Notes: a model not told the origin generated them from the sequence alone. A stretch of 64,000 nucleotides of DNA from Henriciella algicola (GCF_003576245.1 NZ_QWGA01000007.1:560241-624240), one strand, 5' to 3'; positions 10,032-20,388 are shown, numbered from the stretch's first letter. Numbers and translations are program-made.

Positions 10032-11014
10032 GCGAACCGTCCGCCACGCCGCTTATTCATGGCTTCGAGTTCGACAGCGATGGCGGCGTCAAACGCCTGA
10101 GCTGGGAGGATGTAAAGTCTGCCCCCGCCGAACGCCCCGGCGTCTATCGCTGGCTGCACCTCAACCGGCTGTCGCCAGAGGTGCGCGACTGGCTCACCGG
10201 GACGAGCGGCATCGACGATGTGATCGACGCCTCACTCCTCCAGGAGGACACCCGCCCCCGCTGCATCCGGCATGGCTCCGGCCTGCTCGTCAATCTGCGC
10301 GGCGTGAACCTCAATGAGGGCGCCGAACCCGAAGACATGATCGCCATCCGCATCTGGATGACCGAGAATGTCGTCGTGTCGCTGAGGGCCTTCCACATCC
10401 GCGCCGCGCAGGATTTGCGCGACCAGATCATGGCGGGCGATGTTCCAGCTTCGACTGGCGAGATCATCACTTTTATCGCCGCCCGACTGACCGACCGGAT
10501 TGAACCCGTGGTCTCGGAACTCGACGGTCAGGCCGATGACTTCGAGGAGCAATTGCTGCAGCCCGGCGCCAGCCTGCCGAAAACGGCGCTTGCAAACTTC
10601 CGCCGGAAAGTACTGGCACTGCGCCGCTACATCATCCCGCAGCGCGAGGCGCTGTCGCACTTGGCCCGAGAGGGTGAAGACATCCTCTCACAGGGCGACG
10701 TGTTGCACCTGCGCGAAATCGGTGACCGCGTCACACGCATTGGCGAAGAACTGGACTCCATCCGGGAGCGGTCTCTCGTCCTGCAGGAACAGGTCGTCGA
10801 GGAACGCGCCGAACGGATGAACCAGCGCCTCTTTGTGCTGGCGATTATCTCCGCCGTCTTCCTGCCGCTTGGCTTCGTGACGGGTCTGTTCGGCGTGAAC
10901 CTTGGCGGCATGCCTGGCGCGGCGAGCCCCCTCGGCTTTACGATCCTCTGCGTGATCATGGGCGCAGTTACCGCTGGCTTGCTTTTGCTGTTCAGGCGCA
11001 TGCGCTGGCTCTGA
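10028..11014 (+). CDS. zntB: ZntB/CorA-family metal transporter
   Basis: A 328-residue 2-TM-GxN transporter. The long N-terminal part forms the cytoplasmic funnel. Two membrane helices lie at the C-terminus (about 268-288 and 303-322), and the loop between them begins GVNLGGMPG near residue 289. CorA magnesium channels have GMN at this place; GVN followed by GGxP is the ZntB type, which is linked to zinc movement. I therefore call ZntB rather than CorA, on motif evidence only. The start overlaps the upstream lipoprotein stop. The gene converges with the methyltransferase gene with one base between stops. Confidence 0.85.
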   Translation: MSEPSATPLIHGFEFDSDGGVKRLSWEDVKSAPAERPGVYRWLHLNRLSPEVRDWLTGTSGIDDVIDASLLQEDTRPRCIRHGSGLLVNLRGVNLNEGAEPEDMIAIRIWMTENVVVSLRAFHIRAAQDLRDQIMAGDVPASTGEIITFIAARLTDRIEPVVSELDGQADDFEEQLLQPGASLPKTALANFRRKVLALRRYIIPQREALSHLAREGEDILSQGDVLHLREIGDRVTRIGEELDSIRERSLVLQEQVVEERAERMNQRLFVLAIISAVFLPLGFVTGLFGVNLGGMPGAASPLGFTILCVIMGAVTAGLLLLFRRMRWL

Positions 11015-11015
11015 C

Positions 11016-11699
11016 CTACTCCTTGCGGAAAATGACGCTCAGATTGTTAGCGGGCATGTCAACGATGGTCTCAAGCGTCAGGCCAGCCCGGACGGCCAGT
11101 GGCAGGACTTCCTGCACAAGGTCACGCACACCCCAGCTCTGATCACGGCGCTTCAGGTCTTCGCTGAAGGCAGCGTTGGAGGGCGCGATCTCACCGTCCT
11201 GCGCAAATGGCCCATACAGCATCAGCTTGCCACCGGACTTCAGGAGGCGCCCTGCCCCTTTGACGAGGCCTTCGGCCGCTTCAAACGGCGCGATATGGAC
11301 CATATTGGCGCAGAAGATACCGTCAAAGCTCTCAGGGCGTTCAGCTTCTCCCCAATGCTCTTCCGAAGCATCGATGCGGACTGGACCAGAAAGCCTGTGA
11401 CCCGCCTTAGCGTGCCCCACCCAGGCGGCCTGGCTGGTCATGCTGATCTCGTCGAGGTCTGAATAAGTCCAGTCAAGTTCTGGAAAACGCTCAACAAATC
11501 GGGCGCCATGCTCGCCGGTGCCGGACGCGATTTCGAGGATCTGGCCGTCGACGGGCATATGCGCCGCCAGCACATCACCGATCGCCCCCACGTTTCGCGC
11601 AACCGATGGAGAGTAACGCCGTCCGTCCTCGCCGGTATTGCGGGCCTCTAGGGCAACGGATTTGCCGCTGGAGCCGATATCGTCCTGGTCGCCTGACAT
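11016..11699 (-). CDS. DUF938-type SAM-dependent methyltransferase
   Basis: A 227-residue class I methyltransferase. The SAM-binding motif I is DGQILEIASGTGEHGARF, followed by an acidic YSDLDEI and the central SFDGIFCANMVHIAPFEA. The combination fits the DUF938 family, whose substrates are not established. The ATG at 11699 follows the TGA of the aldo/keto reductase gene directly (TGAATG), so it is translated as the last gene of the acyl-CoA synthetase/aldo-keto reductase operon. Confidence 0.85.
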   Translation of the reverse strand: MSGDQDDIGSSGKSVALEARNTGEDGRRYSPSVARNVGAIGDVLAAHMPVDGQILEIASGTGEHGARFVERFPELDWTYSDLDEISMTSQAAWVGHAKAGHRLSGPVRIDASEEHWGEAERPESFDGIFCANMVHIAPFEAAEGLVKGAGRLLKSGGKLMLYGPFAQDGEIAPSNAAFSEDLKRRDQSWGVRDLVQEVLPLAVRAGLTLETIVDMPANNLSVIFRKE

Positions 11700-12707
11700 T
11701 CAGGCGTCGTCCCGCTCGAAGTTGAACCGCTCAGTATCGACCGTTGCCTGCATTGGCGGTGCATAGCGCGGGCCGACCGCAGACTGCGGCGTGAAATGCG
11801 CATCAAGCTGTTCGACAATATGCGCCGAGAGCGTGATGCGGCCTGCTTCGATATTGTCTTTCAGGTGATCTGTACGCGTCGTACCCGGGATCGGGAGGAC
11901 GTGATCGCCCTTTGCCAGCAGCCAGGCGAGCGCGAGTTGCGCCACCGTGCAGCCGACCTCTGCGGCAAGGCTGCGTGCCTGCTCAAGCAAAGCGAGATTG
12001 CCGGGATAGTTCTCCGCTGAGAAGCGCGGGAAGAGCCGGCGCATATCGCCATCCTGCATGCTCGCCGGATCATACGGCGGATCAGCAAGGAAGCCGCGGC
12101 CCACAGGCGAGAAGGCCACGAAGGCGATGCCAAGCTCCTTGCAGAGCTCCAGCACGGCGATCTCAGGATTGCGAACCCAGAGCGAATACTCGGTCTGAAG
12201 CGCGGCAATCGGGTGCACGGCATGGGCCCGGCGCACCAGTCCTGCCCCCATTTCGCTGAGGCCGACGAAGCGGATCTTGCCTGCATCTACGAGTTCAGAC
12301 AGCGCACCGACCGAGTCTTCGATCGGCACGTTCGGGTCCGGGCGGTGCATGTAATAGAGGTCGATGACGTCCGTGTTGAGCCGCTTCAGGCTCGCGTCGC
12401 AAGCCGCCTTGATCGACTCCGGTCGCGCATCGAGCACGCGTTTGCCATCCTTCACCGCCAGCACGCATTTGCTGGCGAGGAAGCACTCATTGCGCCGGTG
12501 ACCGATGGAGGATGCAATCAGCTCCTCATTCGTGCCCGCGCCGTAGATCGTTGCCGTGTCGAGGAAGTTGCAGCCCTGATCGAGTGCGCTGTTGAGCAAG
12601 GCCGAGGCCTCTTCTGGCGGCGTGGGTGGCCCATAGGCATGGCTGAGGTTCATACAGCCAAGCCCGATGGGCCAGACCATCGTGTCTCCAATCTTGCGGT
12701 CCGTCAT
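11700..12707 (-). CDS. Aldo/keto reductase
   Basis: A 335-residue NADPH-dependent TIM-barrel oxidoreductase that reduces aldehydes or ketones to alcohols. The catalytic set is visible: the aspartate and tyrosine in FLDTATIYGAGTNEELI, the lysine in FLASKC and the histidine in YYMHRPDP. The C-terminal cofactor-binding IPGTTRTDHLKDN is also typical. AAAGGGACGCC precedes the ATG at 12707. It lies 15 bases after the acyl-CoA synthetase stop and is directly followed by the methyltransferase start. The natural substrate cannot be told from sequence. Confidence 0.92.
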   Translation of the reverse strand: MTDRKIGDTMVWPIGLGCMNLSHAYGPPTPPEEASALLNSALDQGCNFLDTATIYGAGTNEELIASSIGHRRNECFLASKCVLAVKDGKRVLDARPESIKAACDASLKRLNTDVIDLYYMHRPDPNVPIEDSVGALSELVDAGKIRFVGLSEMGAGLVRRAHAVHPIAALQTEYSLWVRNPEIAVLELCKELGIAFVAFSPVGRGFLADPPYDPASMQDGDMRRLFPRFSAENYPGNLALLEQARSLAAEVGCTVAQLALAWLLAKGDHVLPIPGTTRTDHLKDNIEAGRITLSAHIVEQLDAHFTPQSAVGPRYAPPMQATVDTERFNFERDDA

Positions 12708-12722
12708 GGCGTCCCTTTCTGC

Positions 12723-14468
12723 CTAGCTGCGCGGCGCGAATTGCTCTCGCAGGGCCGGCTTCAGGATCTTGCCATTGGCGTTGCGCGGAAGCGGCTCGTC
12801 CTGGAACTTGATCTCCACCGGGACCTTGAATGCAGCGAGCTGGCTGGCGACATGTGCGCGAAGCTCATCCTGCGTCACGGACTTGCCGGGCTTCAGCTGG
12901 ACGACGGCGCCAACTTCCTCACCCAGCACCTTGTGCGGAATGCCGACAACAGATGCGTCCATGACTGCCGGGTGGTCATAGAGGGCGTTCTCGACCTCGA
13001 TACAGTAGATATTCTCACCGCCGCGGATCAGCATGTCCTTGGCGCGGTCGACGAGGAAGAGGAAACCATCTTCATCGAGGCGGGCCAGGTCACCGGTGAC
13101 GACCCAGCCATCCTTGAAGGTCTCGGCGGTCGCATCCGGGCGGTTCCAGTAACCCTTGCAGTTTGCCGGGCTCTTGCACCAAAGCTCACCAACCTCGCCG
13201 GGCGGCAGGGTATCGCCGTCCGGGCTAACGACTTTCAGCTCTACCGCTTTTGGCGGAGCGCCTGCGCTGGTCGGTCGGTGGACATAGTCTTCACCGATAT
13301 TCAGCGTCGCTGTGGCGCACGTCTCTGTCATGCCCCAGCCATTGCCGGGCATGGCTTCCGGGAAGCGCTTCTTGATCGTCGCAACAAGCTCTGGCGCAGA
13401 TGGCGCACCGCCATAGGAGACGGCGAGGATCGAGGAGAGATCATACTTGTCGCGGTCTGGGTGCTCGAGCACCTGCCAGGCGATGGCCGGCACGCCGCCA
13501 ATGGTGGAGATCTTCTCCGCCTCAATGATCGGCAACGCCTTGCCTGCATCCCACTTGTACATGCTGACGATCTTATCACCGCGCAGCAGCGTGGGGATGA
13601 GAACGGCGAATGAACCGGTCGCGTGGAAGAATGGTATGGAAAGGAGCGTCGCGCGCTGCTCGTTCGGATCCGGCTCTGGTGGCTGTTCACCGCGGCGCAG
13701 GAACATGCGCGCCTGACAGGTCATGGAATTGAGGAAGTTCGAGATGACGGCGCGGTGCGTCGCCAGCGCGCCCTTCGGCTTACCTGTCGTGCCGGACGTG
13801 TACATGATGGTCGCATCATCATCCGGGCCGAGATCGATTTCAGGCAGGCCTTTATTCTCAAGATCGGCCCAGCTGTTCGGCTCACCCATAAAGCTCTCGA
13901 AATTGTGGACGCGCGGATTGTTGCGCTCTTCTTCGGTTTCGCGCGCGATGATGACGGCTTCGAGATCAGAGAGGCCAGACATGTGCTCACGCATGCGCTC
14001 AAAGATCTGCGGGTCGACGACCGCAACCTTCACGCCGGCATTCTGCAGCCCGTATTCAAGCTCCTCGCCGGTCCACCACGAGTTCATTGGCGTTGCGATT
14101 GCGCCGATGCTGAGCGCCGCGAAGAAGGCAACCGGCCACTGAGGATAGTTGCGCATGATGATGGCGACGCGGTCGCCCTTCTGCACGTTGAATTCCGACT
14201 TCAGGACATGGGCGAAATGGCTGACGGCCCGCCAATGTGCGTTGAAGGTCACGCGCTCATTCTCATAGACGAGGAAGGTGCGCTCGCCATGCGCTTGTGA
14301 CGCCTCCACGAGGAAGCGGAGCGTCGGCGGCGCCTCAGGGTAATAGCGCATGGTCACGCCATTGATCTCGCCTTCTGCGACGGCGAGCGGCGTTCCTGGC
14401 TGGGCAAGCATTTCATTCGCCTGCGCAATGGTCATTGCAGGCCAGGCGGGTGCGGCATCAGCGGCCAT
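12723..14468 (-). CDS. Class I adenylate-forming acyl-CoA synthetase
   Basis: This 581-residue AMP-binding enzyme makes an acyl-adenylate and then the CoA thioester, probably from a fatty or aromatic acid. The P-loop-like IMYTSGTTGKPKG is near residue 200. GWGMTETCA, then VVTGDLARLDEDGF, then the C-terminal hinge DRAKDMLIRGGENI and the catalytic lysine in NANGKILKP complete the family pattern. I chose ATG 14468, preceded by AGGGAGTTACGTC, over an in-frame start 14 codons upstream. It leads a minus-strand operon with the aldo/keto reductase and methyltransferase. Confidence 0.92.
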   Translation of the reverse strand: MAADAAPAWPAMTIAQANEMLAQPGTPLAVAEGEINGVTMRYYPEAPPTLRFLVEASQAHGERTFLVYENERVTFNAHWRAVSHFAHVLKSEFNVQKGDRVAIIMRNYPQWPVAFFAALSIGAIATPMNSWWTGEELEYGLQNAGVKVAVVDPQIFERMREHMSGLSDLEAVIIARETEEERNNPRVHNFESFMGEPNSWADLENKGLPEIDLGPDDDATIMYTSGTTGKPKGALATHRAVISNFLNSMTCQARMFLRRGEQPPEPDPNEQRATLLSIPFFHATGSFAVLIPTLLRGDKIVSMYKWDAGKALPIIEAEKISTIGGVPAIAWQVLEHPDRDKYDLSSILAVSYGGAPSAPELVATIKKRFPEAMPGNGWGMTETCATATLNIGEDYVHRPTSAGAPPKAVELKVVSPDGDTLPPGEVGELWCKSPANCKGYWNRPDATAETFKDGWVVTGDLARLDEDGFLFLVDRAKDMLIRGGENIYCIEVENALYDHPAVMDASVVGIPHKVLGEEVGAVVQLKPGKSVTQDELRAHVASQLAAFKVPVEIKFQDEPLPRNANGKILKPALREQFAPRS

Positions 14469-14586
14469 GACGTAACTCCCTAATAGTTTTGATAGGTCGC
14501 GCGCACTCAATCACGCGCGCGCCAGTCATGGAAGTGCAACCTGTCGCATGCAGGCGAAAATCCGTCAGAAAATTAGGGGTGTTCGG

Positions 14587-15246
14587 CTATGATGACGCAG
14601 CAGGTGCCGGTGCAGCCGCAGGCGCAGCACACCAGTCCAGATCGGAGAGGTGGCTGGTGTTCTCGCCAAGCTGCCATTTGCCAGTACCGGCCCCGTCATT
14701 GCGGCAGAGATAGCCAGCCGCTTCAAGCAGGCCCGCATCGAACGGGTCGGGCGCAAGGCCAGACGTGCGATAGCGCTCTGCAGCCTCCGCGACTTCGGAA
14801 ACGGCGACCTTGTCGTCGAACCATTGCGGCAGCGTCTGCAGGCCTGCGAGGCGAGCGCGTGACAGCTGAAGCTTCGCTTCTGCGATACGGATCATGGACG
14901 AGGTGTCCGGAATGCGCTGCATCGGGACGGCGCCTTCTTCCGGCACGATGGTTGCCTGAAGTGCTGTAGCCTGCTGCAGGTCCTGAATGCCGTTTGGCAG
15001 TTCGATCGCGTTTTCGGTGCGGATGCGGCCGCGCTCATACAGGACGCGCGCACGCTGGGCCGAGGAAAGCGTCTGGGTTTCCAGCATCGTGTTGAGATCT
15101 TCGATGCCCGCATATGGGTGCCAGGCAGAGGTCGCCCGCGACACGGCCGTCTGGAACGCCGTCGGCTGCATGTTTACTTCAGCTGGAACAGTTTCACAGC
15201 CGACCAGCATGAAAGCGCCGATTGCGGCGAGCACTAGAGATCTCAT
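14587..15246 (-). CDS. Predicted lipoprotein
   Basis: A 219-residue protein with a lipoprotein signal peptide (MRSLVLAAIGAFMLVGCET, lipid cysteine at residue 17). I use ATG 15246 because GGGGAAG lies just ahead; an in-frame ATG four codons upstream is the alternative. The mature region is rich in alanine and helical in appearance, with segments such as SSAQRARVLYERGRIRTENA that look like tetratricopeptide-type helices. The C-terminus ends in a Pro/Ala-rich tail. The function is unknown. It lies downstream of dxs in the same direction. Confidence 0.72.
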   Translation of the reverse strand: MRSLVLAAIGAFMLVGCETVPAEVNMQPTAFQTAVSRATSAWHPYAGIEDLNTMLETQTLSSAQRARVLYERGRIRTENAIELPNGIQDLQQATALQATIVPEEGAVPMQRIPDTSSMIRIAEAKLQLSRARLAGLQTLPQWFDDKVAVSEVAEAAERYRTSGLAPDPFDAGLLEAAGYLCRNDGAGTGKWQLGENTSHLSDLDWCAAPAAAPAPAASS

Positions 15247-15345
15247 TGTCTTCCCCATGGAAACGCGTTTGTAGCGACCATATCCGCAGCCGCCGTCATG
15301 GCAAACGGGCTAACCGAAAAGTTAGGCAGAAAATCGGCTAAACAA

Positions 15346-17268
15346 TCAGGCGCGTGCGAAGCGGTCGATTTCGCGCATGTCACCGCGCCCGAGGGCGTCG
15401 ATCGCACGGGTCGCGATGCTGTGTGCATCGAGGCCTGCCTGCGCGTACATGATCTCTGGCTTGTCCTGATCCTGAAAGATGTCCGGCAGGTGCAGCGTGC
15501 GAACCTTGAGGCCGTTATCGAAAGCATTCGTCTCCGCCAGATGATGCAGCACGAACGCGCCGAAACCGCCGCGCGAACCTTCTTCCACGGTGAGGAGCAC
15601 CTCGTGTTCGCGTGCAAGCCGGCTCACCAGCTCCTCATCCAGAGGCTTGGCGAAGCGCGCATCAGCCACAGTGCACGACAGGCCCTGCGCAGCGAGCATT
15701 TCAGCGGCTTTCAGGCATTCCTGCAGGCGTGCACCGAAGGACAGCAAGGCAATCGTGGAGCCTTCGCGCACGATGCGGCCCTTGCCAATTTCAAGCGCTT
15801 TAGGCTGGGCAGGAAGCTCAATACCGATGCCATTGCCGCGTGGATAGCGGAAGGCGCTCGGCCGGTCGTCAATCTCGACAGCCGTGCGGACCATGTTCAC
15901 CAGTTCAGCTTCATCGGCCGCGGCCATGCAGACCATGCCCGGCAGCGCGCCGAGGAAACCGATATCGAAGCTGCCCGCATGGGTCGGGCCGTCGGCACCG
16001 ACAAGACCGGCACGGTCAATCGCGAAACGGACTGGAAGACGCTGGATCGCCACATCGTGGACGACCTGGTCATAGCCGCGCTGGAGGAAGGTCGAATAGA
16101 TCGCCGCAAATGGCTTCATGCCGTCAGCGGCGAGACCGGCGGCAAAAGTCACAGCGTGCTGTTCGGCGATACCGACATCGAACATGCGCTCCGGGAATTC
16201 TTGTTCGAACAGGTCCATGCCTGTCCCGCCCGGCATGGCAGCCGTGATGCCGACAATCTTGTCGTCGCGGCGTGCTTCCTCGATCAGGGCCTTTGCGAAG
16301 ACCTTGGTGTAGGCAGGCGGGCCACCGGCTGATTTCTGCTGCTCGCCGGTGATGACATTGAACTTTGCGACGCCATGATACTTATCGGCGGAGTTCTCGG
16401 CCGGTTCATACCCCTTGCCCTTCTGCGTCACGACGTGAAGCAGGACCGGGCCGGTTTCCATCGCCTTACAGTTCTCAAGCACCGGCAGGAGCACGTCGAG
16501 GTCGTGGCCGTCGATCGGGCCGACATAGTAGAAGCCAAGCTCCTCGAACATGGTGCCGCCCATGGCGAAGCCGCGAAGATATTCCTCAGCCTTGCGGGCC
16601 TGGCTTTCCAGACCGATCGGCTTGGCGATGAATTTGGCGAACTTGCGAAGGCCCCGATAGGAGCGCGAGGAAACGAGCTTCGACAGGTAATGGCTCATCG
16701 CGCCGACCGGCGGGGCGATGGACATGTCGTTGTCGTTCAGGATGACGAGCATGTCGCTCAGGTCAGAGCCTGCATTGTTCATCGCTTCATAGGCCATGCC
16801 GGCCGACATGGCGCCGTCACCGATGACGCAGACGACCTTGTTGTCCTTTTCCTGCAGGTCGCGCGATTTCGCGAAACCGAGGCCTGCCGAAATGGACGTC
16901 GAGGCGTGAGCGGCGCCGAACGGGTCGTATTCGCTCTCATCGCGCTTGGTGAAGCCGGAAAGGCCGCCGCCCTGGCGAAGCGTGCGGATACGGTCCTTGC
17001 GGCCCGTCAGGATCTTGTGCGGATAGCATTGGTGGCCAACGTCGAAGATGAGCTTGTCGGATGGCGTGTCAAAAATGGCATGGATGGCGAGCGTCAGCTC
17101 AACCACGCCGAGACCTGCACCGAGGTGACCGCCGGTGCCGGACACTGCGTCGATCACTTCTGAACGCAGCTCATCAGCGATCTGCTTCAGATCCTCGCGC
17201 GAGCGGGACTTCAGATCAGCCGGGGAATTGATCGTATCAAGAAGGCGGGTTTTCGCAGGCAAGCTCAT
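15346..17268 (-). CDS. dxs: 1-deoxy-D-xylulose-5-phosphate synthase
   Basis: The 640-residue enzyme makes DXP from pyruvate and glyceraldehyde 3-phosphate, the first step of the non-mevalonate isoprenoid pathway. The thiamine-diphosphate motif is visible as [19 protein letters not shown], with the transketolase pyrimidine-binding and C-terminal domains after it (for example [17 protein letters not shown]). I chose ATG 17268 (MSLPAKT) with AAAGGA upstream, not the TTG six codons earlier. It is the last gene of the xseB-ispA-dxs cluster, an order common in alphaproteobacteria. Confidence 0.97.
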   Translation of the reverse strand: MSLPAKTRLLDTINSPADLKSRSREDLKQIADELRSEVIDAVSGTGGHLGAGLGVVELTLAIHAIFDTPSDKLIFDVGHQCYPHKILTGRKDRIRTLRQGGGLSGFTKRDESEYDPFGAAHASTSISAGLGFAKSRDLQEKDNKVVCVIGDGAMSAGMAYEAMNNAGSDLSDMLVILNDNDMSIAPPVGAMSHYLSKLVSSRSYRGLRKFAKFIAKPIGLESQARKAEEYLRGFAMGGTMFEELGFYYVGPIDGHDLDVLLPVLENCKAMETGPVLLHVVTQKGKGYEPAENSADKYHGVAKFNVITGEQQKSAGGPPAYTKVFAKALIEEARRDDKIVGITAAMPGGTGMDLFEQEFPERMFDVGIAEQHAVTFAAGLAADGMKPFAAIYSTFLQRGYDQVVHDVAIQRLPVRFAIDRAGLVGADGPTHAGSFDIGFLGALPGMVCMAAADEAELVNMVRTAVEIDDRPSAFRYPRGNGIGIELPAQPKALEIGKGRIVREGSTIALLSFGARLQECLKAAEMLAAQGLSCTVADARFAKPLDEELVSRLAREHEVLLTVEEGSRGGFGAFVLHHLAETNAFDNGLKVRTLHLPDIFQDQDKPEIMYAQAGLDAHSIATRAIDALGRGDMREIDRFARA

Positions 17269-17316
17269 GCAGCCGGGTCCTTTCAACGGACAGTCTTTTT
17301 TGCGTTCAGACAGTCC

Positions 17317-18201
17317 TTAGCGTGTCCTGTCCAGAACATAATCAACCGATTGCAGCAGGATATTGGCGCGGCCACGGAAAAAATCGAGGTGCTGGCGAGC
17401 CTGTGCTGCAAGAAGATTTATGCGTTCGCGCGCGCCTTCAATCCCCAGAATGGTCACAAAGTTGGCCTTGCCGGCGGCTTCGTCGCTGCGCAGCGTTTTT
17501 CCGACGACATCCTGATCACCCGTGGCGTCGAGAAGGTCGTCTGCAATCTGGTAGGCGAGACCAAGGTCCTGCGCGAATCCGGCAAGCGCGTGCTTGGCGT
17601 TGGCGCTCGCGCCGCCGACGATGGCACCTGCTTCAACCGAATAAGAAATGAGCGCGCCGGTTTTGAGACGCTGCATGCGGGTGATGGTGTTGAGATCGCG
17701 GGGGCTCGCTTCCTGCAGCATGTCGATCATCTGGCCCCCGACCATGCCGGTCGCCCCGGACGCGTCGGCGAGGCGCTCAATCAGGCGCAGGCGCACCGCC
17801 GGGTCGTTATGGGTCTCGTCGCTGGCGAGGATCTTGAAGGCGAGCGTCAGGAGCGCGTCACCAGCGAGCACGGCGGTCGCTTCGTCGAAAGCCTTGTGCA
17901 CGGTCGGCTGGCCCCGGCGCAGATCGTCATCATCCATGCAGGGCAGATCGTCATGGACCAGCGAATAGGTGTGGACACATTCGAGCGCCGCAGCTGTCCT
18001 AAGGAGCGCCTTATGGTCGGCATCGAACAGCGCGCCCGTCTCAATGACGTAGAAGGGGCGCATCCGCTTACCATTGGCGAGGGCCGCGTGCCGCATTGCC
18101 CGCATCAGGTCAGCCTCTGGCCCCTGCGCAGGCGGAATGAGCTGATCCAGCGCAACCGTTACCTTGTCGGCGATCTCGGTCAGGCGGGTCTCGAACTCCA
18201 T
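17317..18201 (-). CDS. ispA: Farnesyl diphosphate synthase-type polyprenyl synthase
   Basis: A 294-residue trans-isoprenyl diphosphate synthase that condenses isopentenyl diphosphate with allylic diphosphates. The first aspartate-rich motif DDLPCMD starts at residue 84 and the second is in QIADDLLDATGD near residue 215. Length and context indicate the farnesyl (C15) enzyme. AAGGAACC precedes the ATG at 18201. It sits between xseB and dxs, so precursor supply and chain elongation are encoded together. Confidence 0.94.
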   Translation of the reverse strand: MEFETRLTEIADKVTVALDQLIPPAQGPEADLMRAMRHAALANGKRMRPFYVIETGALFDADHKALLRTAAALECVHTYSLVHDDLPCMDDDDLRRGQPTVHKAFDEATAVLAGDALLTLAFKILASDETHNDPAVRLRLIERLADASGATGMVGGQMIDMLQEASPRDLNTITRMQRLKTGALISYSVEAGAIVGGASANAKHALAGFAQDLGLAYQIADDLLDATGDQDVVGKTLRSDEAAGKANFVTILGIEGARERINLLAAQARQHLDFFRGRANILLQSVDYVLDRTR

Positions 18202-18212
18202 AAAGCGGTTCC

Positions 18213-18461
18213 TTACTCGAAGCTTGCGCTTTCGGTTGTGGGTTTGCCATCCGGCCCCTGGACAATCTGCTCGATCTTGAGCTCTGCCGCTTTCAGCCGG
18301 GCTTCGCAGTGCGATTTCAGTTTCGCCCCACGTTCATAGATTTCGATGGACTTCTCAAGCTCAACCTCGCCGCCTTCCAGCTGGCGCACGATGGTCTCAA
18401 GCTCCCGCAGGGCCTGCTCGAAGCTCATCTTCTCGATGTCTGTCACTGTCTGATCGCTCAT
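18213..18461 (-). CDS. xseB: Exodeoxyribonuclease VII small subunit
   Basis: The 82-residue small subunit of exonuclease VII has the family pattern MSFEQALRELETIVRQLEGG followed by a second helix (EKSIEIYERGAKLKSHCEARL). Several copies bind the large subunit XseA, which is not in this window. GAGGA lies ahead of the ATG at 18461. It is the first gene of the xseB-ispA-dxs operon, with 11 bases to ispA. Confidence 0.96.
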   Translation of the reverse strand: MSDQTVTDIEKMSFEQALRELETIVRQLEGGEVELEKSIEIYERGAKLKSHCEARLKAAELKIEQIVQGPDGKPTTESASFE

Positions 18462-18533
18462 GAGAGCCAGTCCTCATACTCGTTGAGCAGCCGCACCCTA
18501 AGCAGGCGCAGGCTGCATCACAATGGTCAGGGA

Positions 18534-19142
18534 TCAAGATTTCCCGCGATATTCGTAGATGCGGTAGCTCCAGTAATTGTCGCCACCATCGCGCACGCAG
18601 ACCCAGCCGATACGCGCCATGGCTGGTCTCAACATGCGATTAAACCAGCCATGCGCGGCGAGGTACACCTTCCCGTCAGCTGCAGCCTCATGCAGATGCT
18701 GGGCAGCCTTGTTGGCCCGCTCACGGGCCTGACGGTTGCTTTCGCCATCGAGGCTGTGGCCGTAGAGCCAGGCCGTGCGGGCGATCACATTCCACGTCTT
18801 CGGAAGGTATTTGTGGTTGCGCAGCCGCGGCGGCGGCAGAGGTGCCTCCACAAAGACCGGGAATGTCTCCGGCTCACGCCCTGAGGCCAGCATCGCCGTT
18901 TCAATTGCACGGGGTGCCGTCGAGCTGAGGACAATGTCAGCATCGGCGACAGCGGCTTTTAGATTCTCAGGTGCCTGCTGGCCTTCGGCAAGGCTGCCGA
19001 CCTCATAGCGGTCCCACCAGTCGCGGTATTCACGCCAGTCCAGTCGCGGCCCAGCCGTCCGGTCCAGAGCTGGACGGCCATGACGGGAAACGATGATCGG
19101 CCCGCGCGCTGTTTTTGCTTTTTCGCGCTTGGCTGCACTCAT
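18534..19142 (-). CDS. Histidine phosphatase family protein
   Basis: A 202-residue protein of the phosphoglycerate mutase-like phosphatase superfamily. The N-terminal RHG motif is in IIVSRHGRPALD, with the phospho-accepting histidine about residue 21. A second conserved arginine is in SSTAPRAIETA, and the C-terminal histidine is in VYLAAHGWFNRML. The WREYRDWWDRYE stretch is unusual for the family. The substrate is unknown. It precedes xseB in the same direction but is separated by 72 bases. Confidence 0.8.
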   Translation of the reverse strand: MSAAKREKAKTARGPIIVSRHGRPALDRTAGPRLDWREYRDWWDRYEVGSLAEGQQAPENLKAAVADADIVLSSTAPRAIETAMLASGREPETFPVFVEAPLPPPRLRNHKYLPKTWNVIARTAWLYGHSLDGESNRQARERANKAAQHLHEAAADGKVYLAAHGWFNRMLRPAMARIGWVCVRDGGDNYWSYRIYEYRGKS

Positions 19143-19215
19143 TACACTTCATCCCAAATTGAAAGCGGAGGCGAGCCTTTCACGACTCGCACAACCGGCT
19201 CAACTGATGAAGCGC

Positions 19216-20388
19216 TTAACTGGACGCACTAGTGTCGGCAAGATCAATAGCTGCCGCAGTGCGCCGCAATGAGTTGCCAATGCCCATGAGACGGCCAGCG
19301 GGTTTGATCTCACTGATGCAGACCTGATCGAGGCGGCGGCGGGCTGATTTCATCACACCCGACACGCGATCATTCAGCTTCTGCTCGCCCGTGCGCCAGG
19401 CGTAGCCAAGGATACGGTCCGGCCGGATAGCGAGCGCGCGGCTGCGCACAACGCCGGAGCCAACGGGCAGCTGGAAATTCGAGTAGTGACGCTTGTAGTG
19501 GTCGAGGCCCGGCCCGGCATCGTAGATCTTCGGGCCGTCGCGGTTCGCCATTTCTTCCAGCATGTTCTGGACGACGAAATTACCTGGGGAATACTGTGCA
19601 TAGTCAGCTTCATAGGCCGTGATCCAGCCATGAACGACATTGCGAGACTGGAGCACAAGCTCGCTTGCCGCATGCTGTCCATCGAGGTGCAGGCTCACGA
19701 GCCGCAGCCGGAAGGTTTCGTCCTTCTGATGGCGGAGTGCATCGAGCAGCTGCTGCGCCCAACGGGTGCCGAGCACATCGTGCCGACCTGTGCGCCTGAA
19801 CTGCTCACGCTTCAGGAAGATAAGGCGGCTGAACGTGTCATCGCTTTCATCATCAAAGCGGAATTCGACCTCGGAGAAATCGCGCTCCATGTTGCGGGCA
19901 AGCCGGCGCATCTTCTTGAAATGCTTGGGCCAGCGCTCACCCTGATTTTGCATGAAGCTGTCCCAGCCTGCACTGACATCGCTCATGTTCGCGCCAGCAA
20001 TCGTCAACCGGCCTTCGCTCTCAGTGTCCTGTGGCAGCCAGCCAAAGCTGGACATGCCGAGAACGCCCATGCCGCGCAGGAAAGCATGCGCGGTGAGGTC
20101 TGTGTTCACTGAAAGAACCGGCCCATGCCAGTCAGAGAATGGCCCACCAATCGGGCGTGCCCAGGCGCCGGGCCTTCTGTGGATCGGCCACGCACCGACG
20201 AGCTCTCCGCCCTCAAACGCAAGTCCGAGGCGCGCATCCGGGCGCACTTGCGAAACCAGCCGTGCATATTCCGGGTCGAAGAAAGGATCATCATAGCGAG
20301 GGCGCGCATCGCGCAGCGCGTGAAATTGCGACCAGACATCGTTGGTCACTTCATCGAAACGCAGGAGGCGAAAACGGTTCTTTTCCAT
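19216..20388 (-). CDS. GNAT-fold (CelD/BioF2-like) acetyltransferase
   Basis: A 390-residue protein that fits the double-GNAT acyltransferase group often linked to cell-envelope or exopolysaccharide work (CelD, FemAB-like). Supporting stretches are GGELVGAWPIHRRPGAW in the first half and FRLRLVSLHLDGQHAASEL and DAGPGLDHYKRHYSN in the second. The start at 20388 follows AAGGTGCGGC. The gene is monocistronic in appearance. The specific acceptor is not predictable. Confidence 0.75.
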   Translation of the reverse strand: MEKNRFRLLRFDEVTNDVWSQFHALRDARPRYDDPFFDPEYARLVSQVRPDARLGLAFEGGELVGAWPIHRRPGAWARPIGGPFSDWHGPVLSVNTDLTAHAFLRGMGVLGMSSFGWLPQDTESEGRLTIAGANMSDVSAGWDSFMQNQGERWPKHFKKMRRLARNMERDFSEVEFRFDDESDDTFSRLIFLKREQFRRTGRHDVLGTRWAQQLLDALRHQKDETFRLRLVSLHLDGQHAASELVLQSRNVVHGWITAYEADYAQYSPGNFVVQNMLEEMANRDGPKIYDAGPGLDHYKRHYSNFQLPVGSGVVRSRALAIRPDRILGYAWRTGEQKLNDRVSGVMKSARRRLDQVCISEIKPAGRLMGIGNSLRRTAAAIDLADTSASS